In this document: positions 25,370 through 35,068 of the stretch, one piece after another | Layout of the letters: the number at the start of each line of letters is the position of its first letter | Position numbering within the stretch: the stretch's first letter is position 1 | Assembly: GCF_039889165.1 (NCBI RefSeq) | Contig: NZ_JAYMYY010000004.1 | Location: 124,001 to 188,000 of the forward strand | Length of the DNA stretch: 64,000 bases | From: Pseudocitrobacter cyperus | GTDB taxonomy: Bacteria > Pseudomonadota > Gammaproteobacteria > Enterobacterales > Enterobacteriaceae | Reading direction: 5' to 3' | Position numbers and translations under genes: made by a program | The notes under the pieces: generated by a model | The model's input: only the letters and a program-made list of their open reading frames with translations | The model's database searches: none | Told to the model about the DNA's origin: nothing

Positions 25370-26374
25370 ATGAGTCTGGATATCGACCAGATTGCGTTGC
25401 ACCAGCTTATCAAACGCGATGAGCAGACGCTTGAACTGGTGCTGCGTGATTCGCTGCTGGAACCCACCGCGCCCGTTGAAGAGATGATGGCGGAGCTGCA
25501 TCGGGTATACAGCGCTAAAAATAAGGCCTATGGGCTGTTTAATGAAGAAAGCGAGCTGGCGCAGGCGTTACGTCTGCAACGTCAGGGCGAAGAAGATTTT
25601 CTGGCCTTTAGCCGTGCGGCCACCGGCCGCCTGCGCGATGAGCTGGCAAAATATCCATTTGCGGACGGCGGCATCGTGCTGTTTTGTCACTATCGCTACC
25701 TCGCGGTGGAGTATCTGCTGGTGGCGGTGCTGAATAATCTCAGCAGCATGCGCGTGAATGAGCAACTGGACATCAGCTCCACGCACTATCTCGATATCAA
25801 CCATGCTGATATCGTTGCGCGTATTGATTTAACCGAGTGGGAAACCAACCCGGAGTCAACGCGTTATCTGACGTTCCTGAAAGGGCGAGTAGGGCGCAAA
25901 GTGGCGGATTTCTTTATGGATTTCCTCGGCGCCAGCGAAGGGTTGAACGCCAAAGTGCAGAACCGTGGTCTGTTACAGGCGCTGGATGACTTCTCGGCCG
26001 AAGCGCAGCTCGACAAAAACGAGCGCCAGACCGTGCGTAAGCAGGTTTACGACTACTGCAACGAACAGCTACAGGCGGGTGAAGAGATTGAACTGGAGTC
26101 GCTCTCCAAAGAGATTTCCGGCGTCAGCGAAGTGAGCTTTAGCGAGTTTACCGCAGAGAAAGGCTATGAGCTGGAAGAGAGCTTCCCGGCGGATCGCAGT
26201 ACGCTGCGTCAGTTGACGAAGTTTGCCGGTAGCGGCGGCGGGCTGACGATTAATTTCGACTCAATGCTGCTGGGCGAGCGTATTTTCTGGGATCCGGCCA
26301 CGGACACGCTGACCATTAAAGGCACGCCGCCAAACCTGCGCGATCAGCTTCAGCGTCGCGTTGGCGGAAAGTAA
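25370..26374 (+). CDS. yejK: YejK (NdpA), nucleoid-associated protein
   Basis: A nucleoid-associated protein of the NdpA family, 334 residues, close to E. coli YejK, which binds DNA and interacts with topoisomerases. It has no obvious membrane segments. Typical blocks are IKRDEQTLELVLRDSLL near the N terminus and TKFAGSGGGLTINFD near residue 290. The ATG at 25370 follows AAAAGGAGAG; an in-frame start 11 codons upstream has no support. Divergent from yejL-yejM. Confidence 0.95.
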   Translation: MSLDIDQIALHQLIKRDEQTLELVLRDSLLEPTAPVEEMMAELHRVYSAKNKAYGLFNEESELAQALRLQRQGEEDFLAFSRAATGRLRDELAKYPFADGGIVLFCHYRYLAVEYLLVAVLNNLSSMRVNEQLDISSTHYLDINHADIVARIDLTEWETNPESTRYLTFLKGRVGRKVADFFMDFLGASEGLNAKVQNRGLLQALDDFSAEAQLDKNERQTVRKQVYDYCNEQLQAGEEIELESLSKEISGVSEVSFSEFTAEKGYELEESFPADRSTLRQLTKFAGSGGGLTINFDSMLLGERIFWDPATDTLTIKGTPPNLRDQLQRRVGGK

Positions 26375-26380
26375 CGATAT

Positions 26381-26407
26381 AAAAAAACCCCGCATTGCGG
26401 GGTTTTT
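26381..26407. terminator. Bidirectional terminator between yejK and rplY
   Basis: The hairpin AAAAACCCCGC-ATT-GCGGGGTTTTT lies between the convergent ends of yejK and rplY, with A and T tracts on both sides. Confidence 0.93.
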
Positions 26408-26423
26408 CACAACTTGTCAGCGA

Positions 26424-26708
26424 TTAAGCGCGAACGAAGTCGATGTGAGACAGTTTTGGCTTGAACGGGTGACGCTGTACAGCCTGAACTTTCACTTTTT
26501 CTTCTTTGCCATCGATAACGATGGTTACAACTTCTGCGTAAAACTCAGCTTTGTCCTGCATGTTCCACACTTTGTCGTGATCCAGTTCGATTGCAACCGG
26601 AGCAGCTTCGCCACCATAGATGATAGCCGGGAACTTGTTAGCTGCGCGCAGGCGGCGGCTCGCACCCTTACCCTGCTCTTTACGTGCTTCTGCATTGATA
26701 GTAAACAT
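26424..26708 (-). CDS. rplY: Ribosomal protein bL25
   Basis: bL25 binds 5S rRNA in the large ribosomal subunit. The 94 residues equal E. coli L25, the single-domain form without the CTC tail of other bacteria. Typical are the start MFTINAEARKEQGKGASRRL and the end HPFKPKLSHIDFVRA. A leader of about 120 bases separates it from radD upstream; in E. coli this leader takes part in autogenous control. Confidence 0.97.
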   Translation of the reverse strand: MFTINAEARKEQGKGASRRLRAANKFPAIIYGGEAAPVAIELDHDKVWNMQDKAEFYAEVVTIVIDGKEEKVKVQAVQRHPFKPKLSHIDFVRA

Positions 26709-26831
26709 TTAAATCTCTCTTAATTATTCCTGCTACAGGCGACCCAGCAGCAGGCAAATGATCTGCTTCACGGATGTGAAAGCGGGCGGCATTTTATACT
26801 TATTTGTTCGTTGCATCAATCAAAAGCGCGC

Positions 26832-28592
26832 TTATCCGCGTAATTCATTGGCGCGACGGAAACGGCCTTCATAGTCAAAAACCTTCTCGCGCACCTGCCA
26901 GAACTGTCCCTTTTTACGTGCGACCACGAAATCCGGGTGACGTAATAGTGCTTGCTGGGTAAGGATGTCGGCAGGGGTGATCCAGCGCAGCGGTACGCCG
27001 GGCGTGCGGGTGTGTGGGCGGATAAAGAGTTGTTCAAAGGCGGTGCGTTGTGCGGGCGTGTGCAGGCGGAAGCGCTCACTGACATCAGCACCGTCTTCAT
27101 CGTAATAGGTGATTTTCAGCCACGCGCCTTTTTCATCCGCGCCGTCCTGCAGCACCATTCCGCTACAGCGCAACACCAGCGCATCTTTAAGCTTTAGCGC
27201 CGCTTTCAGCATATCGTCCGGGTCGACCAGCACCGTGTCACACTCCCGGCAGCGGCGGGCGGCAATGTCATTTTCCGCATTACACTGCGGGCAGTTTTTG
27301 AAGCGGAAACGGTAGTCGCATTGTTCACGATTACCCTCGTCATCTTCCAGCCAGCCCTGACAGCGGCGGCCAAAGTGCTCAATCAGGGTGCCGTCGGCGG
27401 TGGTTTTCCCCCAGAAGGTATTGGCAAATCCGCAGCCGGGGCAGAAAACCTGGACGGGGACGTTGTCACTTTTGCCTTTTGGCGCGCCCACTTCCGGGGC
27501 GAAGAGATCGTGAGGATTCCCGGCGTAGTCCAGAATCAGGCAGTCTGTTTTACCCGGCGACAGGCGCAGGCCGCGTCCGACAATCTGTTGGTAAAGACTT
27601 ACTGATTCTGTAGGGCGCAGGATAGCGATTAAATCGACATGGGGCGCGTCAAAGCCGGTGGTTAACACCGATACATTTACCAGATAGCGAAATTTCTGTG
27701 CTTTAAACGCCTCAATCAACTTATCGCGCTGCGGCCCCGGGGTTTCACCGGTAATAAGGGCGGCGTCACTGGCAGGTAGCAGGCCCGTGATTTCCCGCGC
27801 GTGCTCGACGGTGGCTGCGAAAATCATCACCCCTTTGCGAGATTGCGCAAACTCTTCAATCTGGCTGATGATGTGTGGGGTAATGCGTTTTTGCTGTTTC
27901 AGCTCGCGATTAAGATCCGCCTCGCTAAACAGGCCGTGACTATTGGCCTGAAGACGGCTGAAATCGTACTGCACGACGGGCATATCAAGCTGTTCGGGCG
28001 GCGTCAGATAGCCGTGCTTAATCATATAGCGAAGGGGCAGCTCGTAGATGCAGTCACGGAACAGGGCTTTTTCATCGCCGCGCACCATGCCGTGGTAATG
28101 GAACTGGTAGATCCAACCTTTTCCCAGGCGGAACGGCGTTGCGGTTAGCCCCAGCAAGCGCACGGCTGGATTTACGCTCTTCAGGTGGGCAAGAATTTGC
28201 TGATACTGGCTGTCGTCGTCGTCGCTGATGCGGTGGCACTCATCGACGATCAACAGCGAAAATTCACTCCTGAAATGGTCGAGATTGCGCGCGACGGACT
28301 GCACACTACCAAATACCACTTTGCCGTGGCTCTCTTTTTTCTTCAGGCCCGCCGCGTAGATATCGGCCTCAAGGCCGAGAGCGCAATATTTGGCGTGGTT
28401 CTGAGCCACCAGTTCCTTAACATGTGCAAGTACTAACACACGCCCGCGCGCCAGCCGCGCCAGTTCCGCAATCACCAGGCTTTTGCCCGCGCCGGTGGGC
28501 AGCACAATCACGGCAGGGTGTTGATGGCGGCGAAAATGGTTGAGAGTCGCGTCGACGGCTTCCTGCTGATAGGGACGAAGTGTAAATGTCAT
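26832..28592 (-). CDS. radD: RadD (YejH), SF2 helicase-like repair protein
   Basis: RadD is a superfamily 2 ATPase that acts with RecA and SSB in DNA repair and strand exchange. The 586 residues equal the E. coli protein. Helicase motifs are Walker A (LPTGAGKS, 31-38), the DEAH-like box VDECHRI, SAT-like GLTATPFR, and motif VI QIVGRGLRLSPGK. A cysteine-rich zinc region lies at about 385-460 (CPGCGF, CPQCNAEND, CRECD). It is divergent from rsuA. Confidence 0.95.
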   Translation of the reverse strand: MTFTLRPYQQEAVDATLNHFRRHQHPAVIVLPTGAGKSLVIAELARLARGRVLVLAHVKELVAQNHAKYCALGLEADIYAAGLKKKESHGKVVFGSVQSVARNLDHFRSEFSLLIVDECHRISDDDDSQYQQILAHLKSVNPAVRLLGLTATPFRLGKGWIYQFHYHGMVRGDEKALFRDCIYELPLRYMIKHGYLTPPEQLDMPVVQYDFSRLQANSHGLFSEADLNRELKQQKRITPHIISQIEEFAQSRKGVMIFAATVEHAREITGLLPASDAALITGETPGPQRDKLIEAFKAQKFRYLVNVSVLTTGFDAPHVDLIAILRPTESVSLYQQIVGRGLRLSPGKTDCLILDYAGNPHDLFAPEVGAPKGKSDNVPVQVFCPGCGFANTFWGKTTADGTLIEHFGRRCQGWLEDDEGNREQCDYRFRFKNCPQCNAENDIAARRCRECDTVLVDPDDMLKAALKLKDALVLRCSGMVLQDGADEKGAWLKITYYDEDGADVSERFRLHTPAQRTAFEQLFIRPHTRTPGVPLRWITPADILTQQALLRHPDFVVARKKGQFWQVREKVFDYEGRFRRANELRG

Positions 28593-28743
28593 TGGTCTCG
28601 GTAATTAGTTTTGTGCCTGATTAGTATGCCACGAATCTTTTCGCTTGAGTGGTATAACAACCCCGTTATACTTGATCATTGTTGTTACTCCATTTTTCGG
28701 GCGAGTTGCCCGACACCCGGCATCATACAGGCTAAAAATTTTC

Positions 28744-29451
28744 ATGCGACTTGATAAGTTTATCGCTCAGCAACTCGGCGTCAGCCGTGCTATTGCCGGG
28801 CGTCAGATCCGCGGCAACCACATCACCGTGGATGGCGAAATTGTGCGCGATACGGCGTTTAAACTGCTTCCTGAACATGAGGTGGCTTACGAGGGCAACC
28901 CGCTGGCCCAGCAGCACGGCCCGCGCTACTTTATGCTCAATAAACCGGAAGGATACGTCTGTTCAACCGACGATCCGGATCACCCTACCGTGCTTTATTT
29001 CCTCGATGAACCCGTAGCGCATAAGCTCCATGCTGCCGGGCGTCTGGATATAGATACAACCGGCCTGGTGCTGATGACCGATGACGGCCAATGGTCGCAT
29101 CGCATTACTTCTCCGCGTCATCACTGCGAAAAAACCTATTTTGTTACCCTGGAAAACCCGGTCAGCGATGATACGGCTGAGCTGTTTGCTAAAGGCGTAC
29201 AGTTGCACAACGAGAAAGATCTCACCAAACCGGCGGTGCTGGAAGTTGTGACGCCAACGCAGGTGCGTTTGACTATCAGCGAGGGTCGCTATCACCAGGT
29301 AAAACGCATGTTCGCCGCCGTGGGTAATCACGTGGTCGGCCTGCACCGTGAACGCATCGGCGACATTGCGCTCGACGATGACCTTGAGCCGGGCGAGTAC
29401 CGTCCGTTAACCGAAGAAGAAATCGCCAGCGTCGGCCTTCCGCCGCGCTAA
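28744..29451 (+). CDS. rsuA: 16S rRNA pseudouridine(516) synthase
   Basis: RsuA makes pseudouridine 516 in 16S rRNA. The 235 residues have an N-terminal S4 RNA-binding domain (about 1-58; MRLDKFIAQQLGVSR) and the RsuA/RluB/E/F catalytic domain with the active Asp in GRLDIDTTGLVL (about 98-109). The ATG at 28744 gives the typical start. The frame upstream adds 33 residues unlike the family, so it was trimmed. It lies 14 bases before bcr. Confidence 0.95.
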   Translation: MRLDKFIAQQLGVSRAIAGRQIRGNHITVDGEIVRDTAFKLLPEHEVAYEGNPLAQQHGPRYFMLNKPEGYVCSTDDPDHPTVLYFLDEPVAHKLHAAGRLDIDTTGLVLMTDDGQWSHRITSPRHHCEKTYFVTLENPVSDDTAELFAKGVQLHNEKDLTKPAVLEVVTPTQVRLTISEGRYHQVKRMFAAVGNHVVGLHRERIGDIALDDDLEPGEYRPLTEEEIASVGLPPR

Positions 29452-29465
29452 CATTGAGGTATCTT

Positions 29466-30659
29466 GTGACATCCAGGCAGCCTTCGTCGTTCAATATTGT
29501 GTTTATCCTTGGCCTGCTGGCCATGCTGATGCCGCTTTCTATTGATATGTATCTTCCGGCGCTGCCGGTTATTTCACAACAGTTTGGCGTACCTGCCGGT
29601 AGCGCGCAAATGACCCTCAGTACGTATATTCTGGGGTTCGCCGTCGGGCAGTTATTGTATGGCCCGATGGCGGATAGCCTCGGACGTAAGCCCGTTATTC
29701 TTGGCGGTACGCTGATTTTTGCCGTCGCAGCGATTGCCTGCGCACTGTCAAAAAGCATCGATCAGCTTATTGTTATGCGCTTCTTCCACGGCCTGGCGGC
29801 GGCTGCGGCAAGCGTGGTGATCAACGCCCTGATGCGCGACATTTATCCGAAAGAGGAGTTCTCGCGGATGATGTCGTTCGTGATGCTGGTCACTACCATT
29901 GCGCCGCTGGTCGCGCCAATGGTGGGGGGCGCGGTGCTGGTCTGGTTTAGCTGGCGCTCAATATTCTGGATCCTTGCCGCCGCAGCGATTGTGGCTTCGC
30001 TGGCTATCTGGTTCTTTATTGCTGAAACCCTGCCTGTTGAAAAGAGGCAGAAGTTTCATCTGCGCACGGTGTTGGGCAACTTCGCGTCGCTGTTTCGCCA
30101 CAAGCGCGTGCTCTCATATATGCTGGCGAGCGGCTTCAGTTTTGCTGCGATGTTCTCGTTCCTGAGCGCCGGGCCGTTCGTCTATATTGAGCTAAACCAC
30201 GTCTCGCCACAGCACTTCGGCTACTACTTTGCGCTAAACATTGTCTTTCTGTTCATCATGACCACCATTAACAGCCGTATTGTGCGCCGGGTTGGGGCGT
30301 TGAATATGTTCCGCATCGGGTTGTTCGTGCAGTTTGCTATGGCGGTATGGATGGTTGTCTGTGCACTGCTGGATGTGGGATTCTGGTCGCTGGTACTGGG
30401 GATCGCGGTATTTGTCGGTTGTGTGTCGATGGTTTCGTCGAACGCGATGGCGGTGATCCTCGATGAGTTCCCGCATATGGCGGGCACCGCATCGTCGCTT
30501 GCCGGAACCTTCCGTTTTGGTATTGGCGCGATAATCGGCGCGCTGCTTTCGCTGGCAACCTTCAACTCTGCCTGGCCGATGATTCTCTCCATTGCCCTGT
30601 GCGCCAGTTGTTCGCTCTTATTCCTGCTCTACGCCAGCCGACGTCGAAAGTGCGCGTAG
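29466..30659 (+). CDS. bcr: Bcr, bicyclomycin/sulfonamide efflux pump
   Basis: Bcr is a 12-segment major facilitator of the DHA1 drug:H+ antiporter group that exports bicyclomycin, sulfonamides and also cysteine. The GTG at 29466 (read as Met, then TSRQPSS) follows TTGAGG at the right distance and gives 397 residues, close to E. coli Bcr. The loop motif YGPMADSLGRKPV (about 70-83) and segment four (PLSIDMYLPALP) are typical. It is coupled to rsuA. Confidence 0.95.
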   Translation: MTSRQPSSFNIVFILGLLAMLMPLSIDMYLPALPVISQQFGVPAGSAQMTLSTYILGFAVGQLLYGPMADSLGRKPVILGGTLIFAVAAIACALSKSIDQLIVMRFFHGLAAAAASVVINALMRDIYPKEEFSRMMSFVMLVTTIAPLVAPMVGGAVLVWFSWRSIFWILAAAAIVASLAIWFFIAETLPVEKRQKFHLRTVLGNFASLFRHKRVLSYMLASGFSFAAMFSFLSAGPFVYIELNHVSPQHFGYYFALNIVFLFIMTTINSRIVRRVGALNMFRIGLFVQFAMAVWMVVCALLDVGFWSLVLGIAVFVGCVSMVSSNAMAVILDEFPHMAGTASSLAGTFRFGIGAIIGALLSLATFNSAWPMILSIALCASCSLLFLLYASRRRKCA

Positions 30660-30672
30660 TACAAACATTTTG

Positions 30673-30703
30673 AAAAAGGGGCGAATTTTCGCCCCTTTTT
30701 TTT
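30673..30703 (+). terminator. bcr terminator
   Basis: The stem AAAAAGGGGCGAA-TTTTCGCCCCTTTTT is followed by further T, 13 bases after the bcr stop. Confidence 0.93.
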
Positions 30704-31000
30704 GATGCATATCAACGGATAGATTATTCATGCTACGAATGTATGTTTCTTTTATGTAAAATCTAATAATGTAAAAAGTCACATTGTTGTAGATAAAAAG
30801 GTTGTGTTAGATCACAGAAACGGGTACATATAGCGCCGATTAGCATGACCCGATTCGCTTGTCGCGACAAAATAATCACTCAGTCAATAAAATAAGCCGT
30901 AAGTCGCAGGCGTTTTTTTCTGGATGTAGGACGATTTGTCAACAATGTGTTAATATTGATGTAAAATAATTGTGAAGTAAATTGCTTCCGGGGAAAGAAC
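30704..31000 (+). promoter_or_regulatory. AT-rich upstream region of yejG
   Basis: About 300 AT-rich bases without a supported gene. A half-site resembling the CRP consensus (TAGATCACA, near 30,808-30,816) is visible, but the partner half is missing. It presumably holds the yejG promoter. Confidence 0.4.
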
Positions 31001-31345
31001 GTGACGACATTACAGCTTTCAATCGTACATCGGCTGCCGCAGGATTATCGCTGGGCGGCCGGTTTTGCAGGTTCCAGAGTTGAACCGATTCCGCAAAATG
31101 GCAGTGCCAGTGAAAACTCGCTGGTGGCCCTTAAGTTATTGAGCCCGGATGGCGAAAAAGCCTGGCCGGTGATGCATACCTTAAGCCAGGCGTTATCTGA
31201 TATCTCGCTGGATTGCTCCGTTCTGGAGTGTGAAGGGGAGCCATGCCTGTTTGTGAAACGACAGGATGAGTGTGCCGCAACCTGCCGACTGAAGAATTTT
31301 GGCGTGGCGATTGCCGAAACCTTTTCCGGCAATAATCCGTTCTGA
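31001..31345 (+). CDS. yejG: YejG family protein
   Basis: A 114-residue conserved enterobacterial protein of unknown function, same length as E. coli YejG, where it has been linked to aminoglycoside tolerance. The start is GTG. Blocks such as LQLSIVHRLPQDYRW and the C-terminal NFGVAIAETFSGNNPF match the family. It has no signal or membrane segment. It converges on yejF with three bases between the stops. Confidence 0.93.
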   Translation: MTTLQLSIVHRLPQDYRWAAGFAGSRVEPIPQNGSASENSLVALKLLSPDGEKAWPVMHTLSQALSDISLDCSVLECEGEPCLFVKRQDECAATCRLKNFGVAIAETFSGNNPF

Positions 31346-31348
31346 CCG

Positions 31349-32938
31349 TCAGCTCAGCGTAATGAGCTGGCGGGTGTAATCCTGTTCTGGCGCCGCGAAT
31401 ACGCGCTGGCACTCACCCTGTTCGACGACGTTTCCCTGCCGCAGTACAATCACCTGGTGACACAGCGAGCGCACCACATGCAGGTCGTGGCTGATAAAGA
31501 TATAAGCCAGCCGATACTTCTCCTGTAACCCTTTCAATAACGTCAGTATCTGAGCCTGAACGGTGCGATCGAGCGATGATGTCGGTTCATCCAGGATAAT
31601 CAGTTCTGGCTTGAGGATCAGGGCTCTGGCAATGGCGATTCGTTGACGCTGCCCGCCGGAGAAGGCGGCAGGATAGCGATGACGGGTTTCGGGATCTAAA
31701 CCTGTTTCCTTCATCACCTGTATCACCCGTTGTTCGCGTTCTGCGGCTGACAGCGCCGGATGGTGCACCCGTAGCCCCTCTTCAATAATTTGTAACGCAT
31801 TAAGCCGCGGGTTGAGGGATGAATTGGGATCCTGAAAGACCACCTGAATACGATGGCGCAACGGTAGCAACTCCTTGCGGCTACGGCCCTGCAACGCCTC
31901 GCCAGCAAACTGAATCTCGCCCTTTGAGGTAATAAGGCGCAGTAATGCCAGCCCGGTGGTGCTTTTCCCTGAACCTGATTCCCCCACCAGCCCCAGCGTT
32001 TCCCCGGCGCGCAGGGTAAAACTCACATTGTTCACCACGCGGTTATGGTCGACGACCCGCCGTAAAACGCCTTTGCGGATGGGAAATTCGACGCTGAGAT
32101 CATTCACCGCCAGTAGCGTTGCCGCGTCGTCCGGCAGAGGAACCGGGTCGCCCGATGGCTCGCTGTCGAGCAGTTTTCGGGTGTAGGGGTGAGCAGGCGC
32201 GGCAAATAGCGCGCGGGCGTGGTTTTGCTCCACGCAGCGCCCTTGTTGCATCACTGCCACGCGGTCGGCAAGTTTGCGCACAATGCTGAGGTTATGGGTG
32301 ATAAAAAGCAGCCCCATATTCAGCTCGCGCTTCAGTTCCCGCAGCAGTTCCAGAATTTGCGCCTGTACCGAGACATCCAGCGCGGTTGTGGGCTCGTCGG
32401 CAATCAGCAAATCGGGGCGAGTCAGCAGCGCCATGGCGATCATCACGCGCTGACGTTCGCCGCCGGAGAGCTGGTGCGGATAATCCGCCAGCCGTCTTGC
32501 GGCATTGCGAATGCCTACCCGGTCGAGGCAATCTAACATCTCCGCCCGCGCAGGCTCTTTTCGCATTCCCCGGTGCAGGGAAAGCACTTCATAAAGCTGT
32601 TTCTCCACCGTATGGAGTGGGTTCAGCGAGACCATCGGCTCCTGAAAAATCATCGCAATACGGTTGCCGCGCACTCCGCGCAGCGTGTGCTCGCTGGCAT
32701 GCAGTAATGATTCGCCCTGAAAGCGGATATCGCCGGTGGGGTAACTGACGGGCGGTTGCGGGAGCAGACGCAGAACGGAGAGCGCGCTGACTGTTTTCCC
32801 CGAGCCCGATTCCCCCACCAGCGCCAGCGTTTCACCGGCATCAATTTGCAACGAGAGTTCGTTGACTACCGTGCGCGTTTCACCCTGGTTGCGAAAAGCG
32901 ATGGAGAGGTTGTCGATCTCAAGCAGTGGATGCGTCAT
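31349..32938 (-). CDS. yejF: YejF, twin-ATPase subunit of the YejABEF peptide importer
   Basis: YejF powers import of oligopeptides; in E. coli this system is the entry route of microcin C. The 529 residues equal E. coli YejF. Two complete ABC ATPase domains are joined in one chain, each with Walker A (GESGSGKT and GESGSGKS), a signature (LSGGERQR and FSGGQRQR) and Walker B (LLIADEPTT and LIILDEPTS). The ATG at 32938 overlaps nothing but follows the yejE stop by one base (TAAGATG). Confidence 0.96.
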   Translation of the reverse strand: MTHPLLEIDNLSIAFRNQGETRTVVNELSLQIDAGETLALVGESGSGKTVSALSVLRLLPQPPVSYPTGDIRFQGESLLHASEHTLRGVRGNRIAMIFQEPMVSLNPLHTVEKQLYEVLSLHRGMRKEPARAEMLDCLDRVGIRNAARRLADYPHQLSGGERQRVMIAMALLTRPDLLIADEPTTALDVSVQAQILELLRELKRELNMGLLFITHNLSIVRKLADRVAVMQQGRCVEQNHARALFAAPAHPYTRKLLDSEPSGDPVPLPDDAATLLAVNDLSVEFPIRKGVLRRVVDHNRVVNNVSFTLRAGETLGLVGESGSGKSTTGLALLRLITSKGEIQFAGEALQGRSRKELLPLRHRIQVVFQDPNSSLNPRLNALQIIEEGLRVHHPALSAAEREQRVIQVMKETGLDPETRHRYPAAFSGGQRQRIAIARALILKPELIILDEPTSSLDRTVQAQILTLLKGLQEKYRLAYIFISHDLHVVRSLCHQVIVLRQGNVVEQGECQRVFAAPEQDYTRQLITLS

Positions 32939-32939
32939 C

Positions 32940-33965
32940 TTAAACCGCCTTATTCGGATCGAAGGCGTCGCGCACGGCTTCGCCAATAAAAATGAGTAGC
33001 GACAGCAGTACGGCAACGGACAGAAATGCGGTGATGCCCAGCCACGGCGCCTGAAGGTTGTTTTTCCCCTGCAGTAACAATTCGCCCAGTGAAGGCGACC
33101 CCAGCGGCAGGCCGAAGCCGAGGAAATCCAGCGATGTCAGGGTGGTAATGGAACTGCAAAGGATAAAGGGCAGGAAGGTGAGCGTCGCCACCATGGCGTT
33201 GGGCAGCATATGACGGAAGATAATGCTGCGGTCGCTGACCCCCAGCGCCTGGGCGGCGCGAATATAGTCGTAATTTCGGGTGCGTAAAAACTCAGCGCGG
33301 ACTACGCCTACCAGCGCCATCCAGCCAAACAGTACGGTAATCGCCAGCAGCCACCAGAACCCGGGCTGTACCACACTCGACAGCAGGATAATTAAAAACA
33401 GTGTCGGCATGCCCGACCACACTTCAATAAAGCGCTGTCCCCAGAGGTCAATTTTGCCACCGTAGTAGCCCTGAATGGCGCCTGCCATCACGCCCATTAC
33501 GCTTGAGCAAATCGTTAGCATCAGGCCGAACAGAATCGAGATGCGCGTACCGTAGAGAATGCGCGCCAGCACATCACCCCCGTTGGCGTCGGTGCCCAGC
33601 CAGTTTTGCGAAGAGGGAGGCGAAGGGAAGGGGACATCGGTATTGAAGTTGATGGATGTCGCGCCATAACGAATCGGCGCCCACACGACCCAGCCATTTT
33701 CGCTCAGTTGCTTGCGTAACCACGGATCCTGATAATCAGCCGCGGTGGCAAACTGACCGCCGAAGGTTTGCTCGCTGTAATCCTTCACCAGCGGCACATA
33801 GAGGCTACCTTTGTACTGCACCAGCAGCGGACGATCGTTGGCAATCAGTTCTGCCCCCATGCTGCAGATAAAAAGGATGAGGAAGCTCCACAGCGACCAG
33901 TAGCCGCGACGGTTATGGCGAAAACGAGCCCAGCGAGCCTGATTAATGGGATTTAAAGCGATCAT
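32940..33965 (-). CDS. yejE: YejE, permease of the YejABEF importer
   Basis: An inner-membrane permease of the OppC/DppC type, 341 residues, with an N-terminal segment (about 24-44), a periplasmic loop, and five further segments. The EAA-type cytoplasmic loop AAQALGVSDRSIIFRHMLPN contacts YejF. It overlaps the yejB stop by four bases (ATGA), a coupled arrangement. Confidence 0.95.
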   Translation of the reverse strand: MIALNPINQARWARFRHNRRGYWSLWSFLILFICSMGAELIANDRPLLVQYKGSLYVPLVKDYSEQTFGGQFATAADYQDPWLRKQLSENGWVVWAPIRYGATSINFNTDVPFPSPPSSQNWLGTDANGGDVLARILYGTRISILFGLMLTICSSVMGVMAGAIQGYYGGKIDLWGQRFIEVWSGMPTLFLIILLSSVVQPGFWWLLAITVLFGWMALVGVVRAEFLRTRNYDYIRAAQALGVSDRSIIFRHMLPNAMVATLTFLPFILCSSITTLTSLDFLGFGLPLGSPSLGELLLQGKNNLQAPWLGITAFLSVAVLLSLLIFIGEAVRDAFDPNKAV

Positions 33966-35059
33966 CCGCGCCCCTCAAAATCAATACGCGGATCGACCAG
34001 CGTATAAGTGATATCGCTGACAATATTCAGCAACAGGCCGATCAGCGTGAAGATATAGAGCGTACCAAACATCACCGGATAGTCGCGTGAGACAGTGGCT
34101 TCATAGCCCAGTAGCCCAAGCCCGTTCAGCGAGAACATCACCTCAATCAGCAACGAGCCGGTAAAGAACATACTGATGAAGGTTGCCGGGAAACCGGCAA
34201 TCACCAGCAGCATGGCGTTACGAAAGATATGCTTCCAGAGAATGTTTTTCTCGCTCACCCCTTTGGCGCGAGCGGTCACGACGTACTGCTTGCGGATCTC
34301 ATCAAGAAACGCATTTTTTGTCAGCATAGTGAGCGCAGCAAAACCGCCAATGACGGTCGCCAGCACCGGCAGTGTAATGTGCCAGAGATAGTCGGTGATT
34401 TTTTGATACCAGGGCAGGGTATCAAAATTGGCTGAAACCAGCCCGCGCAGGGGGAAAAGATCGTAATAGCTGCCGCCTGCGAATAGCACAATCAGCACGA
34501 TGGCGAACAAAAACGCGGGAATGGCGTATCCGATGATAATAAATGCGCTACTCCAGGTGTCGAAACGGCTGCCATTTTGCACGGCTTTGCGAATACCAAG
34601 CGGTATCGACACCAGGTAAATAATCAGCGTACTCCACAGGCCCAGGGTGATGGAGACAGGCAGACTGTCTTTCATAAGCTGCAACACAGAGGCGTTGCGA
34701 AACAGACTATTGCCAAAATCGAAACGCAGGTAATCCCCCAGCATTTTGAAATAGCGTTCATGCAGCGGTTTATCAAAGCCATAGCGTTGGGTAATTTCGG
34801 CAATCACTTCCGGGTCGAGGCCGCGCCCGCCACGATACTGGCTGTCAGCGATATTGCCCACGCCCGCTCGTGCATGTCCTGGCCCGCCTGTGCCGCCACC
34901 CGCGCCGGGCAGGCCGCTCTGTTGGCCGAACTCTACGGCGGCAATCGCCTGATCGACCGGGCCGCCGGGCGCTATCTGTACGATAAAAAAGTTGAGCGTG
35001 ATAATCGCCCACAGGGTGGGGATCACCAGCAATAAGCGACGGAGTAAATAGGCGCCCAT
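33962..35059 (-). CDS. yejB: YejB, permease of the YejABEF importer
   Basis: The OppB/DppB-type partner of YejE, 365 residues. It starts MGAYLLRRLLLVIPT and has six membrane segments and the EAA loop TARAKGVSEKNILWKHIFRN. The Gly-rich periplasmic insertion (LPGAGGGTGGPG, about residues 50-61) that is characteristic of YejB is present. It follows yejA by nine bases. Confidence 0.95.
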   Translation of the reverse strand: MGAYLLRRLLLVIPTLWAIITLNFFIVQIAPGGPVDQAIAAVEFGQQSGLPGAGGGTGGPGHARAGVGNIADSQYRGGRGLDPEVIAEITQRYGFDKPLHERYFKMLGDYLRFDFGNSLFRNASVLQLMKDSLPVSITLGLWSTLIIYLVSIPLGIRKAVQNGSRFDTWSSAFIIIGYAIPAFLFAIVLIVLFAGGSYYDLFPLRGLVSANFDTLPWYQKITDYLWHITLPVLATVIGGFAALTMLTKNAFLDEIRKQYVVTARAKGVSEKNILWKHIFRNAMLLVIAGFPATFISMFFTGSLLIEVMFSLNGLGLLGYEATVSRDYPVMFGTLYIFTLIGLLLNIVSDITYTLVDPRIDFEGRG

Positions 35060-35068
35060 GTTCTCTCC

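Noticed and set aside
30800..30816. CRP site upstream of yejG
   Set aside because: Only the right half (TAGATCACA) fits; the left half is displaced by two bases from the consensus spacing.
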